A DNA stretch of 64,000 nt from Comamonas sp. (GTDB taxonomy: Bacteria > Pseudomonadota > Gammaproteobacteria > Burkholderiales > Burkholderiaceae_C): NCBI RefSeq assembly GCF_009360615.1, contig NZ_SPEY01000060.1:1-64000 (forward strand). Direction: 5' to 3'. Below are positions 44,436-54,046 of this stretch, in pieces; position 1 is the first letter of the stretch, and each line of letters begins with the position of its first letter. The notes under the pieces are model-generated. The model saw only the letters and a program-made list of their open reading frames with translations, was not told the DNA's origin and searched no databases. Made by a program: the position numbers and the translations under genes.

Positions 44436-44908
44436 ATACCTATCTGCTGCTCAAGACGCTGCACATTCTCTCCAGCGTGCTGCTGGTCGGCACGGGCCTG
44501 GGCTCGGCCTTCTATATGTTCTTTGCCAACCGCAGCGGCTCGGTGGCGGCACAGGCCGTGGTCAGCCGCCTCGTGGTGAGGGCCGACTGGTGGTTCACCA
44601 CCCCCTGCGTCTTCATTCAACCGATCACGGGCATTGCCATGGCCTATCTCGCAGGCTGGCCGCTGACCACGCCCTGGCTTGCGCTATCGCTGGGCCTTTA
44701 TGCGCTGGCCGGCATCTGCTGGCTGCCCGTGGTCTGGCTGCAGATCCGCATGGCCGCGATGGCGAATCAGGCACATCGCCAAAGCCAGGCTCTGCCGCCG
44801 CTTTTCCGGCAGTACCAGCTGCGCTGGGAAGCCCTGGGCTACCCCGCCTTTGTGGCCATGGCCGGTACCTATTACTTGATGGTGAACAAGCCGCTCCTCT
44901 GGGGCTGA
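44432..44908 (+). CDS. DUF2269-family membrane protein
   Basis: 158 residues, four transmembrane helices. YLLLKTLHILSSVLLVGTGLG at the start (with the conserved His of a membrane helix) and ADWWFTTPCVFIQPITG are characteristic of DUF2269. It overlaps the previous gene by four bases and ends the GbsR-controlled operon. Confidence 0.85.
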   Translation: MNTYLLLKTLHILSSVLLVGTGLGSAFYMFFANRSGSVAAQAVVSRLVVRADWWFTTPCVFIQPITGIAMAYLAGWPLTTPWLALSLGLYALAGICWLPVVWLQIRMAAMANQAHRQSQALPPLFRQYQLRWEALGYPAFVAMAGTYYLMVNKPLLWG

Positions 44909-44999
44909 GTGGCCGGTCGCACGCAAATCGGCTCCATCGTGCCGAATCAGGGCTGCCCAGATCCGATCGCAGTCATCGGACGGCCCTGCGATTCGCCGT

Positions 45000-46544
45000 C
45001 TACCGGAACACGCCAATCGCTTCCACGAGATTTTTCACCTGCCATTGCATGCTGCTGGAGGCCTGCGCGCCCTGGGTCACCAACTGCGCATTCTGCTGCG
45101 TCAGATAGTCCATGTCCGCCACGGACTTTCCGACCTGGGTGATCTCCTCGCTCTGCTCGCGCGTGGCCTTGCTGATCTCCGCGATGAAATCCGCCACGCG
45201 GCGGGCCTGGGAGACGATATCCCCGATGTTTCGCCCCGCATCGTTGACGACGTGAGAGCCGGCCTCGATGGTGGCGGTACTGGCCTGAATGAGCGCCTTG
45301 ATCTCCTTGGCGGCGTCGGCGCTGCGCTGGGCCAGGGCCCGCACCTCGCCGGCAACGACCGCAAATCCCCTGCCGTGTTCGGCCGCACGGGCGGCCTCCA
45401 CGGCCGCATTCAGCGCCAGCAGATTGGTTTGAAACGCAATGCTGTCGATCACTCCGACGATGTCGGCGATCCTGCGAGAGTTGGCGGTGATGGAGTCCAT
45501 GGTGGAGACGATCTGATCCATGGACTGCCCCCCGCGCAGGGCGGCCTCGCTGGCCTCGCTGGCAAGCACACCGGCTTTTTGCGCCGTGTCCGCGCTGGAC
45601 TGAACCCGGGCCGTGATCTGCTCCATGGATGCCGAAGTCTGGGCCACATTCACCGCCAGTTGCTCCGTCTGCCCGTGCAGGAAGCTGTTGCCTTGCTCTA
45701 TTTCATTACAGGCTTGCTGAACATTCAGCGCCTGCTGATTCACATCGTCCACCAGCCAGCGAAACATCAGGCCGATCTGGTTGACCGTCCGCAGCGTGGT
45801 GCCGATTTCATCCGTGCGCTGCAGATATTCCGTCTGCCGGTTGTTGCCGGTTGCCACGTTCAGCGACTGACGCTTCAGCAGCTCCAGCGGCGTGGCGAAC
45901 TGGCTCTCCAGCAGCAGTGTCATCACCATCAGAGCAACCGTCATGAAGGCCGTCATCGACAGGACCTGTGTCGGGCTTTGACCCAGCAGCCAGGCTCCAA
46001 GCACCAGGGCACCCCACAAGGCCAGCGAGTTCAGGCGAATGCGCCGTCGCACCCCCAAATGCCGCCAGATGGACAGCACCTTCCCCAGCCCTTTCTTGGA
46101 GACAATGCCTTTGTGCAGTTCATGGGCTGATCCGCCCTTGTCGTGCATGGACTCATACAGCTTTTGCGCCGCCTCGACCTCCTTGCGCTCGGGCTGGGTG
46201 CGCACCGACATATAGCCCTTGGCCTTGTCATTGCGGATGATGGGTATGGCATTGGCCCGGACCCAGTAGTGGTCCCCGTTCTTGCGGCGGTTCTTGACGA
46301 GTGCGCTCCAGGGCTCGCCACTCTTGAGCGTGGCCCACATATCGGCAAAGGCAGCCGGCGGCATGTCCGGGTGGCGCACCAGGTTGTGGGTCTGACCGAG
46401 GATCTCCTGCGGCTCGAAACCGCTGACCTCCATGAATGCCTGATTGGCATATTTGATGTAACTCTCCGTGTCCGTGGTGGACATCAGCGTCGCATTCTCA
46501 TCAAAGCTGTACTCGCGCTGTGTCACTGGTGCATTGACTCGCAT
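45000..46544 (-). CDS. PAS-domain methyl-accepting chemotaxis protein (Aer-like)
   Basis: 514 residues from the ATG at 46544. An N-terminal PAS domain (about 20-120: YIKYANQAFMEVSGFEPQEILGQTHNLVRHPDMP) resembles the FAD-binding PAS of Aer. A membrane anchor follows (SLALWGALVLGAWLLG and VLSMTAFMTVALMVMTLLLE), then a HAMP-like linker and the signalling domain with the highly conserved tip AFQTNLLALNAAVEAARA. No periplasmic sensor domain is present, so it senses redox or energy state from inside. It is transcribed alone. Confidence 0.93.
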   Translation of the reverse strand: MRVNAPVTQREYSFDENATLMSTTDTESYIKYANQAFMEVSGFEPQEILGQTHNLVRHPDMPPAAFADMWATLKSGEPWSALVKNRRKNGDHYWVRANAIPIIRNDKAKGYMSVRTQPERKEVEAAQKLYESMHDKGGSAHELHKGIVSKKGLGKVLSIWRHLGVRRRIRLNSLALWGALVLGAWLLGQSPTQVLSMTAFMTVALMVMTLLLESQFATPLELLKRQSLNVATGNNRQTEYLQRTDEIGTTLRTVNQIGLMFRWLVDDVNQQALNVQQACNEIEQGNSFLHGQTEQLAVNVAQTSASMEQITARVQSSADTAQKAGVLASEASEAALRGGQSMDQIVSTMDSITANSRRIADIVGVIDSIAFQTNLLALNAAVEAARAAEHGRGFAVVAGEVRALAQRSADAAKEIKALIQASTATIEAGSHVVNDAGRNIGDIVSQARRVADFIAEISKATREQSEEITQVGKSVADMDYLTQQNAQLVTQGAQASSSMQWQVKNLVEAIGVFR

Positions 46545-46752
46545 AAATGCCGCTTTCTGGTCATGAATCGAGAACGACTGCACAGCTTTGTGTCGCAGCC
46601 AGCATCGCGCTTGCCCTGCGGCAACCACTCTGTGTGTATCAATTATTTACATGTTTTCTGCGGCCCATCCATTCCTGAAAAATGCAGTTGTTGCTCGCTC
46701 GCGTCAACACAGACACCGAACCCTGAGCCCTTCATTCAAACGCGCTTTCCTC

Positions 46753-47229
46753 CTACAAGGGCAGCCGCGCATCATCCTTGATCTCTTCCATCACCGCATA
46801 GGTTCTGGTCTCGCGCACGCCCGGAAGCTGCCACAGCACCCTGCCCGCAAAGTCTCGGTAGGCGGCCATGTCGGCCATGCGGGTCTTGAGCAGATAGTCA
46901 AACCCCCCTGCCACCATATGGCATTCCATGATGGCGGGGTAAGCCAGCACGGCAGCCTTGAACTCGTCAAACACATGGGGCGTGGTACGGTCCAGCAAGA
47001 CCTCGACAAACACCGTCATGCCGACCCCCAGCTTCTGCGGATTCAGGCGAGCCTCGTAGCCCAGGATGTAGGCGTCGCGCGTGAGCCGGGCCACGCGGGC
47101 CTGCACGGCCGTGGGCGAAAGCGCCACCTGCTCTGCCAGACGCAGATTGGAGATGCGCCCGTCGGTTTGCAGAATCGCCAGTATTTTCCGGTCAATCCTG
47201 TCAATATCAACTTCTAAAGCATCAGTCAT
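46753..47229 (-). CDS. Lrp/AsnC-family regulator of proline utilisation
   Basis: 158 residues from the ATG at 47229 (AAGAGGAAT site); an upstream in-frame start at 47271 is less well supported. The AsnC helix-turn-helix (IDRKILAILQTDGRISNLRLAE, SPTAVQARVARL) is followed by the RAM ligand-binding domain (VFVEVLLDRTTPHVFDEF, GGFDYLLKT). It is divergent from putA, as in PutR/BkdR-type activators, and so probably activates putA in response to proline. Confidence 0.9.
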   Translation of the reverse strand: MTDALEVDIDRIDRKILAILQTDGRISNLRLAEQVALSPTAVQARVARLTRDAYILGYEARLNPQKLGVGMTVFVEVLLDRTTPHVFDEFKAAVLAYPAIMECHMVAGGFDYLLKTRMADMAAYRDFAGRVLWQLPGVRETRTYAVMEEIKDDARLPL

Positions 47230-47398
47230 TAGTGAATTCCTCTTTATGAAGGATTCAATATAGTGATTCATTCTTCATTGAACCAGCAATGATTTTCCCT
47301 ATGTAGACAGCCGCGTCCGGGCCGCATGCAATGCAGCTGTGAACATGGTGAAGGCCGCGCACCTGCTCGCGTCCAGCCTTTCCGACACCCGCACCGAC

Positions 47399-50300
47399 AT
47401 GCCGATCTTCACAGCGCTGCCAGATTCCAGCCGCCCCGCCGACGCACTGCGCAGGGCCATCACTGCCTCCACCCGCATGGCCGAACCCGCAGCCGTGGCC
47501 CGGCTGCTGCCTGAGGCCACCCTGCCGCCAGCCCAGGCAGCCGGGGTTGCCGTCCATGCGCAAAAGCTGGTGGAGCAGTTGCGTTCCCAGCCCGCCAGCG
47601 CGGGACGCCAGGGGCTGGTCCAAGGATTGCTGCAGGAGTTCTCCCTGTCCTCGCAAGAGGGCGTGGCACTGATGTGCCTGGCCGAGGCCTTGCTGCGCAT
47701 CCCCGATGCCGCCACGCGCGACGCGCTGATCCGCGACAAGCTGCGTGGCGGCGACTGGCAGGCACACCTGGGCAAGAGCCCTTCGCTCTTCGTCAATGCA
47801 GCTGCCTGGGGACTGGTGGTCACCGGAAAGCTGGTCGATACGCACAGCGAGCCGGGCCTGCTCTCGGCGCTCAGGCGCATCACGGCCAGGGGGGGCGAAC
47901 CACTGGTGCGCAAGGCCGTGGACATGGCCCTTCGCTTGATGGGCGAACAGTTCGTGATGGGCGAGACCATTGACCAGGCGCTGGCCCGTGCACGCGAACT
48001 GCAGGCCAGGGGGTTTCGCTATTCGTACGACATGCTGGGCGAGGCCGCGCTCACGGCCGACGATGCGCAGCGCTATCTGCAGTCCTATGTGGAGGCGATT
48101 CATGCGATCGGCAAGACCGCAGACGGCCAGGGCCTCTATGAAGGACCGGGTATTTCCATCAAGCTCAGCGCCCTGCACCCACGCTACAGCCGCGCCCAGC
48201 GGCAGCGTGTGATGGGCGAATTGCTGCCGCGCGTGCTGGAGCTGTGCGAGCTGGCACGCGGATACGACATCGGTCTCAACATCGACGCCGAAGAAGCAGA
48301 CCGGCTCGAGCTTTCGCTGGATCTGCTGGAGCAGCTCGCACATGCCCCCAGCCTGGCGGGCTGGAACGGGCTGGGCTTTGTGATTCAGGCCTATCAGAAG
48401 CGCTGCCCCTATGTGATCGACTACCTGGTCGACCTGGCGAGGCGCAGCGAACGCCGCCTCATGGTGCGGCTGGTCAAGGGTGCCTACTGGGACAGCGAAA
48501 TCAAGCGTGCCCAGATCGACGGCCTGAGCGACTATCCGGTCTACACCCGCAAGCATCACACCGACGTGGCGTATATCGCCTGCGCACGCAAGTTGCTGGC
48601 CGTGCCCGACGCCATCTACCCGCAGTTCGCCACCCACAATGCGCAGACCGTCGCCTCTATCGAGTCACTCGCGAGTGCGCATCCCTACGGGCCGGGCAGC
48701 TATGAATACCAATGCCTGCATGGCATGGGCGAACCCCTGTACCGCCATGTGGTCGAGGCCGACGACAAGGCAGCGCGCCGCCCCTGCCGCATCTATGCCC
48801 CCGTCGGTACGCACGAGACGCTGCTCGCCTATCTGGTGCGGCGACTGCTCGAAAACGGAGCCAACAGCTCGTTCGTGCACCGCATTGCCAACCCTGACTG
48901 GCCGCTCTCCGACCTGATAGCGGCACCCGCGGATCTGGTCCTGGCGGAAAGCCGGATGGATGCTCGGGCTGCCGTCGGTATGCCGGGTGCGCCAGAAGCC
49001 ATTGGCCTTCCCCACCCTCGCATCAGCCTTCCGTGCGACCTGCTGGGTGCACAGCGCCTCAACTCGCCAGGGCTGGATCTGAACGATGATGGTGTGCTGT
49101 TCGCCCTGTCCGAGGCGCTGGTGACACACCGCCCGGCCACCCAGTCCCTGGACGGCACCATCGGCAATGTCATTGTCAATCCGGCCGATCATCGGCAACT
49201 GCTGGGCCGCGTCAGCGATGCCACGCCTGCGCAGATTCAGCAGGCACTGGAGACTGCAGAACGGGCCCAGCCCGCATGGGAGGCGATCCCGGCCGAGCAG
49301 CGCGCAGGTCTGCTGGAGAGCGCTGCCCGGTGCCTCGAAGCCCGGATGATGCCATTGATGACCCTGCTGATGCGCGAGGCCGGCAAGACTGCGGCCAATG
49401 CCGTGGCAGAGGTACGCGAGGCATCCGATTTTCTGCGCTATTACGCGGCCCAGATCCGGCGGCAGGCCGAGGCGGATCTGCTCGCCCCCGGCATCGGGCC
49501 GGTGGTCTGCATCAGTCCCTGGAATTTTCCGCTGGCCATCTTCACCGGACAGATCGCCGCTGCCCTGGCAGCCGGCAACACGGTGCTGGCCAAGCCCGCC
49601 GAGCAGACTCCGCTGATCGCACAGGAAGCCGTGCGCCTGCTGCATCAGGCCGGCATTGGACCGGGCGTGCTGCAGCTGCTACCCGGCCGCGGAGAAACCG
49701 TGGGCGCTGCGCTGGTGGCCGATGCGCGTGTGGCCGGCGTGCTGTTCACGGGTTCCACCGAGGTCGCGCGCCTGTTGAATGCGCAGACTGCCAACAGGCT
49801 TCGCCCCGACGGCCGGCCCGTGGTACTGGTGGCAGAGACCGGCGGCCAGAACGCCATGCTGGTGGACTCGTCGGCACAGGTCGAACAAGCCGTGCAGGAC
49901 ATCGTGGCCTCGGCCTTTGACAGCGCCGGCCAGCGCTGCTCGGCGTTGCGCCTGCTGTGCGTTCAAAGCGACTGCGCCGACCGGCTGCTGGCCATGCTGC
50001 GCGGTGCCATGCAGGAGCTGCGTTGCGGCGACCCGGCCGAGCTGGCCACCGATGTGGGGCCGGTGATCGATGCCGATGCCAAGGCTGCCATAGAGCGGCA
50101 TCTCGCCCGTCTGGGAGCCCTGGGCCTGCATATCCACCAGTCGCCGCTGAGCGCCGACATGGCCGTACAAGGGCATTTTGTGCCCCCCACACTGGTCGAG
50201 CTGCCCGATCTGCAGCCTCTCGGGCGCGAAGTCTTCGGCCCCGTACTCCATGTGCTGCGCTATCAGAGACGCGAGATGCCGCAGTTGCTGGAGCGCATCA

Positions 50301-51166
50301 ACGCCCTGGGCTACGGACTGACCATGGGTTTGCACACACGCATCGACGAGACCCTGCAACAGGTCGCCCGGGGAGCCCACGTGGGCAATCTGTATGTGAA
50401 TCGCAATATGGTGGGGGCCGTGGTCGGTGTTCAGCCCTTTGGCGGCGAGGGACTGTCGGGCACCGGCCCCAAGGCCGGAGGGCCGCTGTACCTGCCACGC
50501 CTGCAGCAGGCGCCCGGATCGCCCCTGCAGCTGCTTGGTCTGCTGCTGCATCAGTCCGGCGAAGCCCTGCGCGAAGCCAATCCGGCCCTCTCAGCGGCAA
50601 CGGACGCCTTGCAGCAACTGGGCCACTGGGCCCGGCAGCGCGGAGAAGCCGTCGTCAGCCACGATTGCGAGCGCCTGCGAGCGGCTTTGCCCGGTCTGCA
50701 TGCCGCGCGCCTGCTGCCCGGCCCCACGGGCGAGCGCAATCTCTACCAGTTGCGCGGGAAACCTCGAACGCTGTGTTCGGCACAGGACAGAACCTCGCTG
50801 CTGCAGCAACTGGCCGCCGCACTGGCCTGCGGCTCGCTGGCCCTGTGGCCCGCCAGCCGACTCGGCAACGACGTACACCACCAGCTGCCAGAAGCACTGC
50901 ATCGCCATGTGCGGCTGTTGCCTGCCAAGCAGGGCATCGAGGAAATTGCGCAGACCGAGCCACTGGATGCTGTGCTGCTGGAATGCGACGATGCCGTTTT
51001 TCTGCAATGGTCGCAGGCCTTGGCAGCCCGACCAGGCCCCTTGCTCCTGCCCACGCGCTGCCAGACAGGCCAGCCCGTGCGGCTGGAGCGACTCTGGCAC
51101 GAGCGTGCGCTGTCGCACAACACGGCAGCCGCCGGCGGCAACGCCGCCTTGATGGCCCTGGAATGA
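47399..51166 (+). CDS. putA: Bifunctional proline dehydrogenase / pyrroline-5-carboxylate dehydrogenase PutA
   Basis: 1255 residues from the ATG at 47399; in-frame GTG 47339 and ATG 47345 would add 18-20 residues. The PRODH barrel (about 170-480) has YDMLGEAA, ISIKLSALHPRY and MVRLVKGAYWDSEIKRAQ. The P5C dehydrogenase (about 560-1020) has SPWNFPLAIFTGQIAAALAAGN, the Glu in VAETGGQNAM and the catalytic Cys in SAGQRCSALRL. A C-terminal PutA-specific domain of about 230 residues follows. The N-terminal ribbon-helix-helix repressor domain is absent, consistent with control by the divergent Lrp protein. It oxidises proline to glutamate. Confidence 0.96.
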   Translation: MPIFTALPDSSRPADALRRAITASTRMAEPAAVARLLPEATLPPAQAAGVAVHAQKLVEQLRSQPASAGRQGLVQGLLQEFSLSSQEGVALMCLAEALLRIPDAATRDALIRDKLRGGDWQAHLGKSPSLFVNAAAWGLVVTGKLVDTHSEPGLLSALRRITARGGEPLVRKAVDMALRLMGEQFVMGETIDQALARARELQARGFRYSYDMLGEAALTADDAQRYLQSYVEAIHAIGKTADGQGLYEGPGISIKLSALHPRYSRAQRQRVMGELLPRVLELCELARGYDIGLNIDAEEADRLELSLDLLEQLAHAPSLAGWNGLGFVIQAYQKRCPYVIDYLVDLARRSERRLMVRLVKGAYWDSEIKRAQIDGLSDYPVYTRKHHTDVAYIACARKLLAVPDAIYPQFATHNAQTVASIESLASAHPYGPGSYEYQCLHGMGEPLYRHVVEADDKAARRPCRIYAPVGTHETLLAYLVRRLLENGANSSFVHRIANPDWPLSDLIAAPADLVLAESRMDARAAVGMPGAPEAIGLPHPRISLPCDLLGAQRLNSPGLDLNDDGVLFALSEALVTHRPATQSLDGTIGNVIVNPADHRQLLGRVSDATPAQIQQALETAERAQPAWEAIPAEQRAGLLESAARCLEARMMPLMTLLMREAGKTAANAVAEVREASDFLRYYAAQIRRQAEADLLAPGIGPVVCISPWNFPLAIFTGQIAAALAAGNTVLAKPAEQTPLIAQEAVRLLHQAGIGPGVLQLLPGRGETVGAALVADARVAGVLFTGSTEVARLLNAQTANRLRPDGRPVVLVAETGGQNAMLVDSSAQVEQAVQDIVASAFDSAGQRCSALRLLCVQSDCADRLLAMLRGAMQELRCGDPAELATDVGPVIDADAKAAIERHLARLGALGLHIHQSPLSADMAVQGHFVPPTLVELPDLQPLGREVFGPVLHVLRYQRREMPQLLERINALGYGLTMGLHTRIDETLQQVARGAHVGNLYVNRNMVGAVVGVQPFGGEGLSGTGPKAGGPLYLPRLQQAPGSPLQLLGLLLHQSGEALREANPALSAATDALQQLGHWARQRGEAVVSHDCERLRAALPGLHAARLLPGPTGERNLYQLRGKPRTLCSAQDRTSLLQQLAAALACGSLALWPASRLGNDVHHQLPEALHRHVRLLPAKQGIEEIAQTEPLDAVLLECDDAVFLQWSQALAARPGPLLLPTRCQTGQPVRLERLWHERALSHNTAAAGGNAALMALE

Positions 51167-51207
51167 GGCCTGGGCACTGCGCGACAGCGCATTGCCCCCC
51201 CAAAGAG

Positions 51208-51239
51208 AACCCCCGGCGCAGACAGCTGCGCCGGGGGTT
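51208..51239. terminator. Hairpin between converging putA and mop genes
   Basis: Perfect 13-bp GC-rich stem (arms 51208-51220 and 51227-51239, AACCCCCGGCGCA and its complement) 41 bases after the putA stop and 21 after the mop stop. Only a short T end is present. Confidence 0.75.
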
Positions 51240-51260
51240 GTGCGTAAAAGGGTTTGAGGA

Positions 51261-51476
51261 TTACAGCTTGGCGATGGAAACCTCGGTGGACTTGACCAGG
51301 GCCACCACCTCCGACCCCACCGCCAAGCCCAGATCGTTGACCGAGCGCGTGGTGATCACGGAAGTGACGATGCCCCAGGGCGTCTCCACATCCACCTCCG
51401 AGACGACATCGCCACGGATGATTTCCTTGACCTTGCCCTTGAACTGGTTGCGCACGTTGATGGCTTGAATAGACAT
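51261..51476 (-). CDS. mop: Molbindin (Mop, TOBE-domain molybdate-binding protein)
   Basis: 71 residues from the ATG at 51476 (CAGGAGA site). A single TOBE/Mop domain: SIQAINVRNQFKGKVKEI, GDVVSEVDVETPWGIVTSVI and AVGSEVVALVKSTEVSIAKL, the standard molbindin length. It stores molybdate as a cytosolic hexamer. It is monocistronic with an AT-rich upstream region. Confidence 0.95.
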   Translation of the reverse strand: MSIQAINVRNQFKGKVKEIIRGDVVSEVDVETPWGIVTSVITTRSVNDLGLAVGSEVVALVKSTEVSIAKL

Positions 51477-51902
51477 GAGAGTTCTCCTGAGAAAGCGTGA
51501 AAGGTGGTGAAAAACAGTGCTTGCGGCACTGCATGAAAACGATTCTGAAACCTTCTCAACAAAACTCAAAAGAATAAAAACAAAAATTTTTATGCCGAAA
51601 ACATCTTACGCACAAGATCGCTCCAGGATTGGTGCCACCACAGCGGGGCAAAGGCTCTCGCCACCGCTGCAAGGCCTGAAGCAGCGGCAAGCCCGCTCCC
51701 GCCTCAGTCCAGGGCCAGGCCCTGCCTGCGCAACTGCGCCACGGGCCCCGATCCGACCCGAGGCTTCGCAAGCCGGCGCAGGCTTTGCCAAGCCCCTCTG
51801 GGTGGGGGGCGGCAGGATTGGGACGGTGAGCGACGCCAAGCAGCCTGCAGCGCATTGACAGCAGGCGCTCGGGCCTTGGCCGACAAAGCCGACTGGTACT
51901 CT
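51477..51902. other. Intergenic region upstream of mop, downstream of the CysB-type gene
   Basis: About 425 bases. The first 130 are AT-rich and probably hold the mop promoter. The rest is GC-rich with a segment near 51765-51815 (CAGGCTTTGCCAAGCCCCTC, then TGGGTGGGGGGCGGC) that resembles a diverged copy of the hairpin repeat found after other genes. No gene is supported. Confidence 0.45.
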
Positions 51903-52835
51903 TCAGCCTTCGGCCGATTGCAGCGCGGCACGCACCACCTCGGGTGTCAGCGTGGGCACAAAGCTCTCGATGAACGCATAGGCATAGCCACGCAGCCAGG
52001 CATCGCGGCGCAGGGCCAGGCGTGTGAGATTGACCTCGAACAGATGACGCGCATCGATGGCACGCAGATGTCGGTCGCGCTCGGCATCGAAGGCGATGGA
52101 GGCGATGATGCCCACGCCCATGCCCAGCTCCGCATAGGTCTTGATCACGTCGGCGTCCATGGCGGTGAGTACCACCTCGGGCACCAGTTCTGCCGCAGCA
52201 AAGGCCTTGTCGATATGGGCACGCCCCGTGTAGCCCTGCTCGTAGGTGATGATGGGGTGGCGTGCCAGATCCTCCAGCGTCAGTGGCCCCTCGGCCTCGA
52301 GCAGTGCATGGCCGGGCGGGACAACCACGCTGTGCGACCAGCGGTAGCAAGGCAGGGTCACCAGATTCTCGTAGCTACCCAGTGCCTCCGTGGCCACGCC
52401 GATATCGGCCTCGCCCGACAGCAGCATCTCGGCCACCTGGCGCGGCGAGCCCTGGTGCAGGTGCAGCGAAACCTGGGGATAGAGCCGGCGGAAATCGCGC
52501 ACCACCTGGGGCAAGGCATAGCGCGCCTGAGAGTGCGTGGCGGCAATCGAGAGACCTCCGCGCTCGCTGGCATGGAAGTCCTCGCCCGCGCGGCGCAGAT
52601 TGTCGGCCTCGAGCAGCATCCGCTCGACGATGGGCAGCAGGGCCGTGCCGGGCGGCGTGAGCCCCGTCAGGCGCTTTCCTGCACGCACGAATATATCGAT
52701 ACCCAACTCCTCCTCGAGCTCGCGAATCTGCCGACTCACGCCAGGCTGCGAGGTGTGGAGCATGGCCGCCACTTCGGTGAGATTGAAGCCACGCCTTGCC
52801 GTTTCCCGGACCGAACGCAGTTGCTGAAAATTCAT
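51903..52835 (-). CDS. CysB-family LysR regulator (SsuR/Cbl-like)
   Basis: 310 residues. The N-terminal helix-turn-helix MNFQQLRSVRETARRGFNLT, AAMLHTSQPGVSRQIRELEE is the CysB/Cbl form. The ligand domain keeps ATHSQARYALPQV and TYEQGYTGRAHID, the sulfate/APS-binding segments of the family. It is the last gene of the sulfonate cluster on the same strand and probably activates it when sulfate is scarce. Confidence 0.92.
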   Translation of the reverse strand: MNFQQLRSVRETARRGFNLTEVAAMLHTSQPGVSRQIRELEEELGIDIFVRAGKRLTGLTPPGTALLPIVERMLLEADNLRRAGEDFHASERGGLSIAATHSQARYALPQVVRDFRRLYPQVSLHLHQGSPRQVAEMLLSGEADIGVATEALGSYENLVTLPCYRWSHSVVVPPGHALLEAEGPLTLEDLARHPIITYEQGYTGRAHIDKAFAAAELVPEVVLTAMDADVIKTYAELGMGVGIIASIAFDAERDRHLRAIDARHLFEVNLTRLALRRDAWLRGYAYAFIESFVPTLTPEVVRAALQSAEG

Positions 52836-52904
52836 ATCTTGATGGCAGGCGGCACAGCTTGCGGCTGCGCCCGCCGCCTGTTTCTCTTTGGTTTCGTTGG
52901 ATGC

Positions 52905-53903
52905 TCAAATCGCCCAGCGCAGCCCCGTAGCCGGCACGCCAGGCCAGCCCTGCAATCCGGCGTCCTGTTCTGGCTCGGGCTTTTGCAGCACGCGGTCCAG
53001 GATGCGGGTCTCCAGTGCAGCAAAGCGGGCATCGCCATGCACGCGCGGACGCGGCAGGTCGATGCGCTCGTCGAGCGCAATGCGTCCGTCCTCGATCAGT
53101 ACCACGCGATCGGCCAGAGCCACGGCCTCCTGGACATCGTGAGTGACCAGCAAGGCCGTGAAGCCATGGCTGCGCCACAGCCCTTCGATGAGACGGTGCA
53201 TCTCGATGCGCGTCAGGGCGTCCAGAGCGCCCAGCGGCTCATCGAGCAACAGCAGCCGTGGCTGGTGAACCAGGGCACGGGCCAGCGCCACACGCTGGCG
53301 CTGACCGCCCGACAGGCGGGCAGGCCACTCGTTCTCACGATCGGCCAGCCCCACCTGCGCGAGCACCTTGCGGCCGTGCTCGCGTGCCGAATCGGGCAGA
53401 CCCAGAATCACGTTGTCCAGCACCCGCTTCCAGGGCAGCAGACGCGCATCCTGAAACATGATGCGCGTGTCCTTGTTCTGCTGACCCGGCTCGCCGGCCT
53501 CGCCACCATCGATCCGCAACTGTCCGGCGCTGGCCTGCTCCAGACCCGCGACAAGGCGCAGCAAGGTGGACTTGCCGCAGCCGCTGCGCCCCACGATGGC
53601 GATGAACTCGCCAGGCTGGACATCGAGCTGCACCTGCTTGAGTACTTCACGCTCGCCATAGCGCTTGGTCAGCTGCAGCGTCTGCAAATGCACACCCAGG
53701 GCCTCTTTCTGCTGCACCTCGGGCGGCTTGCCGCCGCCCTGCGGTTTTTCTTCCGCATCCTCGGTCCGCTGCCACAGCTTTCCGCTCGCCTGCAAGGCCT
53801 CGGCCTCGTCCCAGGACGCCTCCCAGGCCACCAGCGGCTGGCGCGCATTCAGGGCCCCCGCACTCACCAGAGACTGCGTCAAACGACTCCATAAACTACT
53901 CAT
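52905..53903 (-). CDS. ssuB: Sulfonate ABC transporter ATPase SsuB
   Basis: 332 residues, ATG at 53903 (GAGGAG site). Walker [10 protein letters not shown], signature [15 protein letters not shown], Walker [13 protein letters not shown], and switch His in [10 protein letters not shown]. The ATPase domain starts only at about residue 72; the preceding acidic, Gln/Gly-rich extension and a long tail are unusual, as SsuB is normally about 255 residues. It powers sulfonate import with SsuC. Confidence 0.92.
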   Translation of the reverse strand: MSSLWSRLTQSLVSAGALNARQPLVAWEASWDEAEALQASGKLWQRTEDAEEKPQGGGKPPEVQQKEALGVHLQTLQLTKRYGEREVLKQVQLDVQPGEFIAIVGRSGCGKSTLLRLVAGLEQASAGQLRIDGGEAGEPGQQNKDTRIMFQDARLLPWKRVLDNVILGLPDSAREHGRKVLAQVGLADRENEWPARLSGGQRQRVALARALVHQPRLLLLDEPLGALDALTRIEMHRLIEGLWRSHGFTALLVTHDVQEAVALADRVVLIEDGRIALDERIDLPRPRVHGDARFAALETRILDRVLQKPEPEQDAGLQGWPGVPATGLRWAI

Positions 53904-53984
53904 CGCAAGCTCCTCTCATTCTTTCCACCAAGCCCCAAAAAGCGCACTACCCAGGCCAGAGACATCCAGCAAGAGCCGTCTCGC

Positions 53985-54046
53985 AGCGAGGATGTCGTCC
54001 CCCTCCCGAGGAGAGAGGGGGAAGCCGCGCAGCGGCTCAGGGGCAC
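53985..54046 (-). repeat. 3'-of-gene hairpin repeat, copy after ssuC
   Basis: On the minus strand directly after the ssuC stop: GTGCCCCTGAGCCGCTGCGC, GGCTTCCCCCTCTCTCCTC, GGGAGGGGGACGACATC. Stems GCCGC/GCGGC and CCCCCTC/GAGGGGG. Same orientation and position as copies after the DUF2271 gene, ssuE and piuC. Confidence 0.75.

Noticed and set aside
51556..52350. 264-codon minus-strand frame overlapping the CysB-type gene
   Set aside because: It is a shadow in another frame of the LysR-type regulator and continues into non-coding GC-rich DNA.
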